Positions 9,296-17,910 of a stretch of 64,000 bases of DNA are shown one piece after another; the first letter of the stretch is position 1, and every line of letters starts with the position of its first letter. The stretch is from the NCBI GenBank assembly GCA_910586655.1, contig CAJUIR010000001.1, forward strand, positions 1 to 64,000, in the 5' to 3' direction. Both the position numbers and the translations under genes were made by a program. Source of the DNA: an uncultured Christensenellaceae bacterium (GTDB lineage: Bacteria; Bacillota; Clostridia; Christensenellales; Borkfalkiaceae). The notes under the pieces were generated by a model. The model ran no database searches. It was given only the letters and a program-made list of their open reading frames with translations, and had not been told where the DNA came from.

Positions 9296-10200
9296 AAAAA
9301 ATACTTGCAGTTTGCGGCGCGACCGCAAGCGGAAAAACCGCGCTGGCGGTGGAATGCGCCAAACGGCTGGACGGCGAGATCATCTCCTGCGACGCGCTGC
9401 TCGTCTATCGCGGTCTGAATATCGGTACGGCGAAACCTGACGAAGGGGAGCGCCAAGGAATTCCGCATTATATGATCGACGTCGCAGATCCGTACGATAA
9501 CTTTTCGGTCAGCGATTTCGAACGCCTTGCAAAGCCTGTTTTAGACGATATTCTTTCCCGCGGGAAAACGCCCGTCCTTTGCGGAGGCACGGGCTTTTAT
9601 ATGAATGCGCTGCTTTTTCCGCATTCTTACGGAGACACCCCCGCATCGGCGGAAATTCGACAAAAATATATCAGATTAGAACAGGAAAAGGGAAGGGAAT
9701 ATCTTCACGGTCTTCTTCAATCGGTTGACGGGGAAAGCGCGAAAAAAATCCATTTTAACGATATCAAACGAGTGATTCGTGCGCTTGAAATTTATGAGTT
9801 GACGGGGAAGAAAAAATCCGAACAAAACGACGCGCCGATTCCGCTTTCTCCTTATGTTGCGGTTGCATTCGATTATCCGAGAGAGGAGTTGTACCGTCGG
9901 ATCGGTATCCGTACGCAGGAAATGATCGGGCGCGGACTGGTGGACGAAGTGCGCGGACTTCTTGCAAGCGGCGTGCCGAAGAATGCACAGTGTATGCAGG
10001 GAATCGGATATAAAGAGGTGGTCGCTTATCTGGAAAATGGGGGTCCGCAGAGTACTATGTCAGACATAATCGAGAAAAATACCCGCAATTATGCGAAACG
10101 GCAACTTACTTTTTTTAAAAAAATGCCTTATTTGTATTTCATTACGCCTCAGAATACAGAACAAGCGGCACAGGAGGTTTTAAAAATTTATGAATCTTGA
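9292..10200 (+). CDS. miaA: tRNA dimethylallyltransferase MiaA
   Basis: Transfers a dimethylallyl group to A37 of tRNAs reading UNN codons, giving the substrate of MiaB. The P-loop GATASGKTALAVECA is at about 8-22, followed by DALLVYRGLNIGTAKP (the family's D-S-x-Q-x-Y-region, here with L-V in place of the usual M-Q), the GGTGFYMNALL segment and a C-terminal RNTRNYAKRQLTFFKK block. Its 302 residues are normal. ATG overlaps the mutL stop by 4 nt, and its own 3' end overlaps the next gene by 11 nt. An 18-bp word near its end recurs in a distant promoter (see findings). Confidence 0.95.
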   Translation: MKKILAVCGATASGKTALAVECAKRLDGEIISCDALLVYRGLNIGTAKPDEGERQGIPHYMIDVADPYDNFSVSDFERLAKPVLDDILSRGKTPVLCGGTGFYMNALLFPHSYGDTPASAEIRQKYIRLEQEKGREYLHGLLQSVDGESAKKIHFNDIKRVIRALEIYELTGKKKSEQNDAPIPLSPYVAVAFDYPREELYRRIGIRTQEMIGRGLVDEVRGLLASGVPKNAQCMQGIGYKEVVAYLENGGPQSTMSDIIEKNTRNYAKRQLTFFKKMPYLYFITPQNTEQAAQEVLKIYES

Positions 10201-11410
10201 AGAACGGATTTTGCGGGCGGAGCAAGAGTTGGAACCCTGTTTTTCGGAAATCGATCGCATTGCGCTTTTTAATTCCGAAAAAGTATTGAGCGCTTTTCGG
10301 GAGGAGCGGATCGCGGTGCGGCACTTTGCGCCGTCCAGCGGTTACGGCTACGGCGACGAGGGGAGGGAAGCGCTCGGCAAAGTGTTTGCTCGCGCGTTCG
10401 GCTCGGAAAAGGCAATCGTTTCGCCGTCCATTCTCAGCGGTACGCATGCCATTACCTGCGCTCTGTTCGGGATCCTCCGTCCCGAAGAAGATATGCTGAT
10501 TATTAGCGGCACCCCTTACGATACTTTGCGTAACGTGATCTGGGAAACGGGGAACGGTTCGCTTCAGGATTTTAAGATCGGCGCGGACGTAGTGCCGCTC
10601 GACCCGAACGGAAAAATCGATTTTAACGCCGTACAAGCGGCGCTTGCGTTAAAACCTTATCGCGTCGTTTATTTGCAACGTTCGCGTGGCTACGAATTGA
10701 GAGATTCTTTTACGACGGACGAAATCGGCAAGGCTTGTGACTTTGTGAGAAATTGCGGGTTTGGCGGTTGTATTTTCGTTGACAACTGTTACGGAGAGTT
10801 TGCGGAACGGTACGAGCCGACTCAGGCGGGCGCCGATTTGATCGCGGGATCTTTGATCAAAAATCCCGGGGGCGGTTTGGCGCCGACGGGCGGATATATC
10901 GCGGGCAAGGAAACTTACGTCAACGCAGTCGCAAACCGTTTGACCGCGCCTTCGGTCGGTGCGGAGATCGGCTCTTATGCCTACGGATACCAGTCTTATT
11001 TTCAAGGATTCTTTCTTGCGCCGCATACGGTGGCGCAGGCGCTGAAAGGCAGTCTGCTGATCGGAAAATGTTTGGAAGATATGGGTTATGAAAATTTCCC
11101 GAAACTTGATAGAATCCCTGCCGATATTACGCGCGCCGTGCGATTTCATACCGAAAGAGAACTTGTCGATTTTATCGTTTCCGTTCAGGAATGCTCGCCC
11201 GTCGATTCGTTTGTGCGTCCAGAAGCATGGGATATGCCCGGTTATGAAAACAAAGTGATCATGGCGGCAGGCACGTTTGTAGGGGGCGCTACCGGCGAAC
11301 TTTCCGCCGACGCTCCCATCCGCGAACCGTATACCGCATATTTTCAGGGCGGCTTAACATACGAACATTGCAGGATCGCCTGTAAACGTATTTTACAAAA
11401 ATTAAACTGA
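10190..11410 (+). CDS. ynbB: Methionine gamma-lyase family / YnbB-type PLP enzyme
   Basis: PLP-dependent fold-type I protein of the family labelled aluminium resistance or methionine gamma-lyase-like. The real substrate is not established, so C-S lyase activity is only inferred. The likely PLP-lysine lies in SLIKNPGGGLAPTGGYIAG (about residue 224), preceded by the cofactor-contacting FVDNCYGEF. The RHFAPSSGYGYGDEGR block near 43 is characteristic of the family. Length 406 is normal. GGAGG stands 7 nt before the ATG inside the miaA end, so it is translationally coupled to miaA, as often seen in Firmicutes. Confidence 0.85.
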   Translation: MNLEERILRAEQELEPCFSEIDRIALFNSEKVLSAFREERIAVRHFAPSSGYGYGDEGREALGKVFARAFGSEKAIVSPSILSGTHAITCALFGILRPEEDMLIISGTPYDTLRNVIWETGNGSLQDFKIGADVVPLDPNGKIDFNAVQAALALKPYRVVYLQRSRGYELRDSFTTDEIGKACDFVRNCGFGGCIFVDNCYGEFAERYEPTQAGADLIAGSLIKNPGGGLAPTGGYIAGKETYVNAVANRLTAPSVGAEIGSYAYGYQSYFQGFFLAPHTVAQALKGSLLIGKCLEDMGYENFPKLDRIPADITRAVRFHTERELVDFIVSVQECSPVDSFVRPEAWDMPGYENKVIMAAGTFVGGATGELSADAPIREPYTAYFQGGLTYEHCRIACKRILQKLN

Positions 11411-11434
11411 ACCGAATTCATTTTAATAAGTGTA

Positions 11435-11463
11435 TTGACAAAGATGATGGTTGGATTTAATAT
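11435..11463 (+). promoter_or_regulatory. Promoter of the 11.7-13.2 kb ABC exporter operon
   Basis: TTGACA at 11435-11440 and TAATAT at 11458-11463 (17-bp spacer); TATAAT at 11461-11466 gives an alternative but long 20-bp spacer. It opens a leader of about 220 nt before the ABC gene. Confidence 0.65.
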
Positions 11464-11505
11464 AATATTGATAAGATCATGAGAATAAAATCGGAAGGGG
11501 GCGTT

Positions 11506-11544
11506 ATGGATCAGATTCACAGTATCGACGAAAAAGCGGCGTAA
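11506..11544 (+). CDS. Possible 12-codon leader peptide
   Basis: ATG 11506 follows a strong ribosome site (GGAAGGGGG) and encodes MDQIHSIDEKAA before TAA. Its last codons form the left arm of a stem (AAAGCGGC with GCCGCTTT downstream), a layout compatible with translation-dependent attenuation. The peptide shows no run of one amino acid that would name an inducer. Translation is not proven. Confidence 0.35.
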   Translation: MDQIHSIDEKAA

Positions 11545-11621
11545 GAGGGGAAGAGATTGTTTCTGCCGCTTTCCGGTTTACAAACAGAATAAAATGTAAG
11601 AAGCAATCTTCGGGCAAAAAA

Positions 11622-11650
11622 TTTGTCCGTAACGCATCGGTACGGACAAA
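11622..11650 (+). promoter_or_regulatory. Hairpin just upstream of the ABC exporter genes
   Basis: Perfect 10-bp stem TTTGTCCGTA / TACGGACAAA with a 9-nt loop, followed by AATTCTTATT. It sits in the leader between the small peptide and the ABC gene. The T-tract is poor, so it may be a weak attenuator or an mRNA-stabilising structure. Confidence 0.5.
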
Positions 11651-11682
11651 AATTCTTATTGATATAGAAAAAGGAGACTCTT

Positions 11683-12474
11683 ATGGGAGAACCGCAGTAC
11701 GAATCAGAACCGCAACACGGTATTAACAGCGGAAAGAGTATCGATCCGATATTTGATTCCCGCGGCAGTCAAACTGAAAGAATTATATTCGAATGCCGAG
11801 ATTTAAGTAAAAATTACGGTAATTTTAACGCGCTCCATAGCGTAACGATCAAAATACCCGCCGGCGGGATCGTGGGACTTCTCGGACCGAACGGAAGCGG
11901 AAAGACGACGCTCATTAAACTTGCAATGGGCATGTTACAGCCAACGTCGGGTGAAATTCTGATTGACGGAAGAAAGACGGGCGCGGCAACCAAAGCGGTG
12001 ACTGCCTATCTGCCCGATGCCAACTATTTATGCAATTGGATGCGCGTAGAGCAGCAGATCGATTATTATGCGGATTTCTTCCCCGATTTTAAAAGAGATA
12101 AGGCGCAGCAAATGCTTTCGCGTCTCGGGATCGGGTTAAAACAGAAAATCAAAACGCTTTCCAAAGGGAATAAAGAAAAACTCGGTTTGATCCTTACCAT
12201 GTCGCGCGACGCGAAACTTTATATTTTAGACGAGCCGATCGCCGGCGTCGACCCTGCCGCCCGCGATTTCATTCTTGAAACGATCATGTCAAATAAACCC
12301 GACGATGCCACAATATTTTTATGCACGCATCTGATCGCAGATATCGAGCCCGTATTGACGCATGCGATCTTTTTGAGGAACGGTCAGATCGCGCTCAATG
12401 CGCCCGTGCAGGAAATCAGAGAAAAAGAGGGGAAGAGCCTCGACCAACTGTTTCGGGAGGTGTTCAAATGGTAA
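11683..12474 (+). CDS. ABC transporter ATP-binding protein (exporter type)
   Basis: A 263-residue ATPase with Walker A (LLGPNGSGKTTLIKL, about 67-81), a divergent signature LSKGNKEKLGLIL and Walker B YILDEPIAGVDP. About 35 residues of polar sequence precede the ATPase fold. This pattern is typical of the YtrB/BcrA-type ATPases that work with a six-helix permease to export or sense peptides and cell-wall-active compounds. The start ATG has AAAAAGGAG 7 nt upstream. Its stop overlaps the permease start by 7 nt. No GntR-type repressor, often paired with such operons, is adjacent. Confidence 0.88.
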   Translation: MGEPQYESEPQHGINSGKSIDPIFDSRGSQTERIIFECRDLSKNYGNFNALHSVTIKIPAGGIVGLLGPNGSGKTTLIKLAMGMLQPTSGEILIDGRKTGAATKAVTAYLPDANYLCNWMRVEQQIDYYADFFPDFKRDKAQQMLSRLGIGLKQKIKTLSKGNKEKLGLILTMSRDAKLYILDEPIAGVDPAARDFILETIMSNKPDDATIFLCTHLIADIEPVLTHAIFLRNGQIALNAPVQEIREKEGKSLDQLFREVFKW

Positions 12475-13232
12475 GAAAATTGATGAAACACGAATTAAAG
12501 GCGCTGTTTCGCGTGTTGCTTTATCTCGGCATCGTCGTCGTGATTTTCTCCTGTATCGGCAGATTGCTCATTGCGACCGATCCGCACGGATATATCGGGA
12601 TTATTTTTTCCGTAATTGCAATTTATCTTTCGCTGATCGTATTTTGTGCGGCGTATATCAGCAGCATCGTGCAATTTTCGCGTTCGATGTTTACCGGAGA
12701 AGGCTATATGACCTTTTCTCTTCCCGTAACGCCTACGCAATTGATTACGTCAAAAATGCTTTCGGCGATCATTGCTTCGCTGTTCGGATTGGCAGTGTGC
12801 GCCGTTTGCTGCGCGATTACGCTTACCGCAGTGCCTGCCTCCACGTGGGATCAGATTATCGATTCCTTCGGACAAATTTGGGATGATATCTATGCATACT
12901 TTCAATCCGACCCGTTTCTTATCGTTGAATTGGTACTGATCTTATTGTGTGCAGTCCCGATGGGGCTTTTGCTGATTTATCTCGTGATTTCGGTAGGGCA
13001 ACTTTTTACCGCACACAGAAAAATGATTACGTTTTCGATCGCGATCGTATTTTTGCTGATCGTGCTTCCCATTCTCAATACCTATTGCCTTCAGAAAATT
13101 CTGAATGCGGCGGCGCATGTGAGTTTCCATTTGTCGAATTGGATCCAGATTATAGTATATCTGGCAATCGACGTCGGCAGTTTTTTTGCCGTGCGGTATA
13201 TTCTGAAAAATAAAGTCAATCTGATCGTTTAA
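12468..13232 (+). CDS. ABC exporter permease
   Basis: A 254-residue membrane protein with about six hydrophobic segments, expected to form the channel for the ATPase encoded just before it. The start is taken at ATG 12468, with GGGAGG 7 nt upstream inside the end of the ATPase gene; an upstream in-frame extension is coding sequence of the ATPase in another frame. It resembles ABC-2-type permeases of small Clostridia exporters in general layout only; the substrate is unknown. Confidence 0.85.
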   Translation: MVRKLMKHELKALFRVLLYLGIVVVIFSCIGRLLIATDPHGYIGIIFSVIAIYLSLIVFCAAYISSIVQFSRSMFTGEGYMTFSLPVTPTQLITSKMLSAIIASLFGLAVCAVCCAITLTAVPASTWDQIIDSFGQIWDDIYAYFQSDPFLIVELVLILLCAVPMGLLLIYLVISVGQLFTAHRKMITFSIAIVFLLIVLPILNTYCLQKILNAAAHVSFHLSNWIQIIVYLAIDVGSFFAVRYILKNKVNLIV

Positions 13233-13254
13233 AACGAAAATTTGATTAAAAAAA

Positions 13255-13287
13255 GAAAAGTCCCCGAAAAGGGGACTTTTCTTTTTA
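13255..13287. terminator. Bidirectional terminator between ABC permease and potD
   Basis: GAAAAGTCCCC / GGGGACTTTTC stem of 11 bp with a 5-nt loop. A-tract on the left and T-tract on the right make it able to stop both convergent operons. Confidence 0.9.
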
Positions 13288-14793
13288 TTTGCGTAAGGAT
13301 TCTTGTTTTACGAGTTCGTAACCCTTTTTGGGTTTTGGACGGAAGATATCGATTTTTCCGCCGAACTTGCTCAATAGAACAACAGCAACGATGACAGCCG
13401 CCGCAATGCAAATTACGGCGATTGCCCAGCCGTCCAGCGATTCGCTCTTGACTTTGGTCCAAAGTTCGTTGATTTTTGCGTCGTCTTCCCCGAAGTGATC
13501 CATCACTGCACAGCGGTACGTCACTTCTTCGGGAGGATACTGCGCGTACAGTTGACGGTTCATTTGTTCTTTCGCTGCGGTGATGACTGCGTTTTCTCCG
13601 AAAAAATAACTTAAATCGTATTCGACGGTTTCTTCTTCGTCTTCATCCGCTCCGTAAGTTTCTAACGTGTATTCAAATATTTCTTCTCCCGCAATAACGG
13701 ACGAATATCCGATGTAGTCCATGTTTCTTACGGCAATTTCGGGTTTTGACATAAAGTTGATAAATGCCTCTGCTGCTTCTGTTTTTGCACCTTTGGGCAT
13801 CACCCAGCCGTCGAAAAAAAGATTTGCGCTCTCTTGCGGAATGTAATAATTCAACAGTACGCCTTTTTCTTCCGCCAAATCCATTGCATACACGCCGTCG
13901 CCGCTCCATGCAAAGTTCAAACGGATCTTGCCTGTGACCATATCGGATTTACCCGTATCCGTTTCAAATCCGAAGATGTTCTTTTTGATGTCGAGTAGAA
14001 TTTTCTGAACGTTTTTTATCGTTTCTTCCGTGGTATCGTTCATCAGTCGCGTGACTTCGCGGGTATATTCCTGACGGCTGATTTCCTGCGCTTCGAACCG
14101 CTGTTTCAAGTTCAGCAATTCCGTCTTATGATAAATGGCAAGTCCTACGAAATAGGTATCGCGCACGTTATCTTTGGCGGTCACCTTATTACGGTAATCG
14201 GGGTTAAGCATAATCTCCCAGCCTTCCGCCAAATCCGTTTCGTTGACGAGAGAGGGGTTGTAGATGAGTCCCGTCGTTCCCCACATATAGCCGGCGGCGA
14301 AATCCTTCCATTTATGCTTGGTCCCTTTGATATCGAATTCCGCTTCAAACCGTTCGGCTATAAAATCGGAAACGTATTGTGCATAATAGTTGTTTTCTTT
14401 TTCGGGGTCGTGGAATTCGTCGGAAAGGGGTTCCAACATGCCTTCTGCGGCAAGTTTCATAATCATGTATTCGGAGGGACATACCAGATCGTAAGTATTG
14501 CCGAGTTTGAGTTGATTGTACATATCTTCGTTGGTGCCGAATGTGGAATACTCCACTCGAATGGAGGCGCCGTAAGTTTCTTCGTACCATTTTTCAAACT
14601 CTTTTACTACGGAAAGGGGTTCGGGATCTTCTTCGGTCGCGGCATAAGAATCTTCTCCGCCGACGTCGATATATTCTTCCCAATTGTAAACGCGCAGAAT
14701 GATATCGTTGCTTGCGCAGCCGCTCAGCATGGTGAGCGAAGGTAAAAGAAAGGAAGCAGAGAATGCGATGACGGCAATTTTTTTTGCTTTCAT
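13285..14793 (-). CDS. potD: Spermidine/putrescine ABC transporter substrate-binding protein with C-terminal anchor
   Basis: Binds polyamines outside the membrane and delivers them to PotBC. The N-terminus is a lipoprotein signal ending in LSGC (Cys25), followed by the PotD-type start ILRVYNWEEYI. The family core contains EYSTFGTNEDMYNQL, YMWGTTGLIYNP and NFAWSGDGVYAM. At 502 residues it is much longer than usual PotD (about 350). The extra length includes a central insertion of charged residues and a C-terminal hydrophobic helix (about residues 455-475, AIAVICIAAAVIVAVVLL) with a basic tail, so it seems anchored at both ends. It is last in the operon; its ATG overlaps the potC stop. Confidence 0.92.
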   Translation of the reverse strand: MKAKKIAVIAFSASFLLPSLTMLSGCASNDIILRVYNWEEYIDVGGEDSYAATEEDPEPLSVVKEFEKWYEETYGASIRVEYSTFGTNEDMYNQLKLGNTYDLVCPSEYMIMKLAAEGMLEPLSDEFHDPEKENNYYAQYVSDFIAERFEAEFDIKGTKHKWKDFAAGYMWGTTGLIYNPSLVNETDLAEGWEIMLNPDYRNKVTAKDNVRDTYFVGLAIYHKTELLNLKQRFEAQEISRQEYTREVTRLMNDTTEETIKNVQKILLDIKKNIFGFETDTGKSDMVTGKIRLNFAWSGDGVYAMDLAEEKGVLLNYYIPQESANLFFDGWVMPKGAKTEAAEAFINFMSKPEIAVRNMDYIGYSSVIAGEEIFEYTLETYGADEDEEETVEYDLSYFFGENAVITAAKEQMNRQLYAQYPPEEVTYRCAVMDHFGEDDAKINELWTKVKSESLDGWAIAVICIAAAVIVAVVLLSKFGGKIDIFRPKPKKGYELVKQESLRK

Positions 14794-15605
14794 TGTTTTT
14801 TCTCCTTTTTCTTTTTTCCCGAAAGGTTCGCGGCAAGTACCAGCGCAAGAATGATGATGAAAATGATGGTCGTCAGCGCCCAGAACGAAGAGAGTACTTC
14901 CGCCGTATGTTCGTTGCCCTTCATGGTCGCATTGTAAACATAGGTGGAAATGGTATTGAAGGTTGCGGGTTTCGTATAACTGGTGACGATATAGTCGTCC
15001 AGCGAGAGGGTCACGGCAAGCATAAAACCCGAAACGATCCCGGGAATGATTTGCGGCAATACCACTTTTACAAGCGCTTTCAGCGGGCTTGCTCCCAAAT
15101 CGAGCGCGGCTTCATAAAGGCTGTTGTCCATTTGTTTGAGTTTGGGCATTACGGAGAGTACGACGAACGGCGTACAAATGACCATGTGACCCACGAGCAA
15201 CGTAAAATACGATTTGCCAAGACCTACGGCAACAAACGTAATCGCCAGAGCGAGCGCGGTTACGATTTCCGCATTGATGACGGGAATCTGCGAAACGCCG
15301 CCGATAAAGGTTTTTGTTCTCCGCTTGCAGTAATACATGCCGAGCGCGCCCGCTGTCCCGAGCAGGGTGGAAAGAAGCGCCGCGATTATGGCGAGCAAAA
15401 AAGTATTCCCGATCATTCCGAGAATTTCGGGATCCCCAAACAATTTCCGATAGTGCGAGAAGGAAGCGTCGCCCCAGGTTCCGATGGTGTCCGTTGAATT
15501 AAAACTGTATACCGCAAGCAACAGGATAGGGGCGTATAAGAACAGCAGGATCAGTCCGATGAACAATGCTTTCAGACATTTTATGACAACGGCTTTTCTG
15601 TTCAT
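14790..15605 (-). CDS. potC: Spermidine/putrescine ABC transporter permease PotC
   Basis: Inner-membrane permease, 271 residues, with six hydrophobic helices and the EAA loop facing the ATPase (YEAALDLGASPLKALVKVVLP). It pairs with PotB as the heterodimeric channel. ATG overlaps the potB stop by 4 nt and its stop overlaps potD, so the operon is tightly coupled. The family call rests on the loop sequence and the PotA/PotD neighbours. Confidence 0.93.
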   Translation of the reverse strand: MNRKAVVIKCLKALFIGLILLFLYAPILLLAVYSFNSTDTIGTWGDASFSHYRKLFGDPEILGMIGNTFLLAIIAALLSTLLGTAGALGMYYCKRRTKTFIGGVSQIPVINAEIVTALALAITFVAVGLGKSYFTLLVGHMVICTPFVVLSVMPKLKQMDNSLYEAALDLGASPLKALVKVVLPQIIPGIVSGFMLAVTLSLDDYIVTSYTKPATFNTISTYVYNATMKGNEHTAEVLSSFWALTTIIFIIILALVLAANLSGKKKKEKKQ

Positions 15606-16390
15606 AGATTGGTCCCCCTTACGTTTTCTTCCGTTTTAAATCCGCCTGTAAATGCAGTGCTGATCAAAACGACGAGGAGCAGAATGAGCGCGATCATCGA
15701 ACCCATATGCCAGTCGGTGCCGAAATAGGTTTCGATGAATTTGCCGATGATGGTCACTTTGGAATTTCCGAGCATATCGGAAACGACGTAGTTTGTCATG
15801 GAGGGGAGAAATACCATGGTGATGCCGCTTAAAATTCCGGGCATGGAAAGAGGCAGAGTGACGCGGCGCAAAGCGGTAAACGCGTTTCCGCCCAAGTCCG
15901 CGCATGCTTCGTAAAGACTGTTGTCGATTTTCTGTAACGTCGTATAAAGGGGCAGGATCATGAAGGGCAGAAAATCGTATACCATACCGAAAATCGTGTT
16001 AAAGTAATTGGCTTCGCCAAGCAGTCCCACCCAGTTCAGCAGTTCTCGGATCGCGTTTACGCGCAAGACAAAGTTGATCCACATGGGAGTTACGAACAAC
16101 AGCAAGATCACTGACTTTTTTTTCATATTGCTTCGCGCGAGAATATACGCCACGGGATAGGCAATCAGGAGTGTGACTACAGTGGTGATCAGCGCGATGA
16201 CGACGGAATAGGCAATGGTCGAAAGTTTGGTCGGGTCGGAAAAGAACAAAAGGAAATTTTGAAAGGATACGTGATTGTTTTGATCGGTAAACGCATAAAA
16301 CACGATCACGAGCATGGGGAAGATCACAAAAAACAATAAGAAAACGAGATAGGGGATACAGAGCGTTTTTCGCGAAAAGCGCAATTTCAT
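15602..16390 (-). CDS. potB: Spermidine/putrescine ABC transporter permease PotB
   Basis: Permease of 262 residues with six helices and an EAA loop (YEACADLGGNAFTALRRVTLP). It starts with the common PotB phrase KTLCIPYLVFLLFFVIFPML. Start ATG overlaps the potA stop by 4 nt. Forms the channel with PotC. Confidence 0.93.
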   Translation of the reverse strand: MKLRFSRKTLCIPYLVFLLFFVIFPMLVIVFYAFTDQNNHVSFQNFLLFFSDPTKLSTIAYSVVIALITTVVTLLIAYPVAYILARSNMKKKSVILLLFVTPMWINFVLRVNAIRELLNWVGLLGEANYFNTIFGMVYDFLPFMILPLYTTLQKIDNSLYEACADLGGNAFTALRRVTLPLSMPGILSGITMVFLPSMTNYVVSDMLGNSKVTIIGKFIETYFGTDWHMGSMIALILLLVVLISTAFTGGFKTEENVRGTNL

Positions 16391-17892
16391 CTCTTCTTTT
16401 CCTCCGTATTTTTCAGAGTGAGTTTGATCTTTTCTTTTGGAATGATCACCGAAACGTAGTCGTTTTCATTCCACAGATCGGCGGTTGCGAATACAAAATC
16501 TTCTTCGCTTTCTTCGGTTCGCACGATCAGTCGGTAGTGGTCTCCTTTGTAGATAATGGAAATAATATGTCCCGTTGCGCCGCCGGCTTCTGCGTCGTCG
16601 CTGATTTCAATATCGTTCAATCCGACTTCTGCTTTTACTTGGGTACCCGTTAAATCCAGTTTCTCGCCTGCGGCGGTGATCAGATATCCTTCCTCATCCA
16701 AATGCGAACCCGCATAAAGTTGCGTTACGTCGCACTCGAATTCTCCGTCTGCAAACTTTACGGTGTTTTTCTTGGTAATTTCGCCGTCGAAAATGTTGGT
16801 TGTGTATTTGGGTTTCATCAAATGAATTTCTTCCGCGCCGATTTTCATGCCGATCATATCGCCCTCGCAGCGTTTTTCCGTGCTGTTGATGACGAGTTCG
16901 TATTTCCCGACCTGAACGGTAATTTCATAATGGATCCCTTTGAAAACGACGGAGAGAACTTTTCCTTTTAAAATTCCGTCCTCGGGTGCACACATGATGA
17001 TGTCTTCGGGGCGGACGACGACGTCGACGGGTTCGTTGCGTTCAAATTCATCAACGCAGTCAAACGTCTTTCCGCAAAATTTAACTTTTTTATCGCCGAC
17101 GACCGTGCCGTTGAAGATGTTACTTTCGCCGATAAAGTCGGCGACGAACGTATTGGACGGTTCATTGTAGATCTTGGTAGGAGTACCGATCTGCTGAACG
17201 ATCCCGTCCGCCATGACAACGACGGTATCGGACATTGTAAGCGCTTCTTCCTGATCGTGCGTGACGTAGATAAAGGTAATTCCCAAACGTTTGTGCATGG
17301 CTTTCAGTTCGATTTGCATTTCTTTGCGCATTTTCAGATCGAGCGCGCCGAGCGGTTCGTCAAGCAAGAGAATTTCCGGTTCGTTGACAATCGCGCGCGC
17401 GATTGCGACCCGCTGCTGCTGACCTCCCGAAAGTGTCGCAACCGAACGTTTTTCAAATCCTTCCAAATCGACGAGGGTGAGCGCACGCTCTACTTTTTCG
17501 CGAATTTCTTTTTTGGAGAGACGTTCGGCTTTTTCATACTCTTCTCCGTTTTGATTGCGGTATGTATTGAGTACTTTTTTGCATTTTAATCCGAATGCGA
17601 TATTTTCAAAAATATTCAGGTGGGGGAAGAGCGCATACCGCTGGAACACCGTGTTGACGGGTCGTTTATTGGGCGGAAGGTGAGAAATATCTTTGCCGTT
17701 TAACAAGATTTTTCCGCTGGTTGGAACGTCGAATCCGGCGATCATGCGCAGGGTCGTTGTCTTTCCGCAGCCGGAAGGACCTAAAAGCGTAATAAATTCG
17801 CCTTTATTTACGTATAAATTGACGTGGTCGATCACGAGATTGTCTTCGTAACTCTTAGTCACGTCTACAAGTTCGATAATGTGTTCCGCCAT
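16387..17892 (-). CDS. potA: Spermidine/putrescine ABC transporter ATPase PotA with duplicated regulatory domain
   Basis: Energises polyamine import. Walker A GPSGCGKTTTLRM is at 38-50, the signature LSGGQQQR near 154-161, Walker B EILLLDEPLGALD near 173-185 and the H-loop THDQEEA near 211. At 501 residues it is about 130 longer than typical PotA. The extra part repeats the C-terminal TOBE-type segment: NIFNG..VKFCGKTFDC (258-279) and NIFDG..VKFADGEFEC (366-387), and KVLSVVFKGIHYEITV (311-326) is echoed by HIISIIYKGDHYRLIV near 448. An insertion at 105-128 also lengthens the ATPase. RBS AAGGAG precedes the ATG. Confidence 0.94.
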   Translation of the reverse strand: MAEHIIELVDVTKSYEDNLVIDHVNLYVNKGEFITLLGPSGCGKTTTLRMIAGFDVPTSGKILLNGKDISHLPPNKRPVNTVFQRYALFPHLNIFENIAFGLKCKKVLNTYRNQNGEEYEKAERLSKKEIREKVERALTLVDLEGFEKRSVATLSGGQQQRVAIARAIVNEPEILLLDEPLGALDLKMRKEMQIELKAMHKRLGITFIYVTHDQEEALTMSDTVVVMADGIVQQIGTPTKIYNEPSNTFVADFIGESNIFNGTVVGDKKVKFCGKTFDCVDEFERNEPVDVVVRPEDIIMCAPEDGILKGKVLSVVFKGIHYEITVQVGKYELVINSTEKRCEGDMIGMKIGAEEIHLMKPKYTTNIFDGEITKKNTVKFADGEFECDVTQLYAGSHLDEEGYLITAAGEKLDLTGTQVKAEVGLNDIEISDDAEAGGATGHIISIIYKGDHYRLIVRTEESEEDFVFATADLWNENDYVSVIIPKEKIKLTLKNTEEKKR

Positions 17893-17910
17893 CGTTATTT
17901 TCTCCTTGTG

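Noticed and set aside
14784..15497. A 237-codon open frame antisense to potC
   Set aside because: It has a low-complexity basic composition, lies opposite a well-conserved permease gene and has no recognisable domain.
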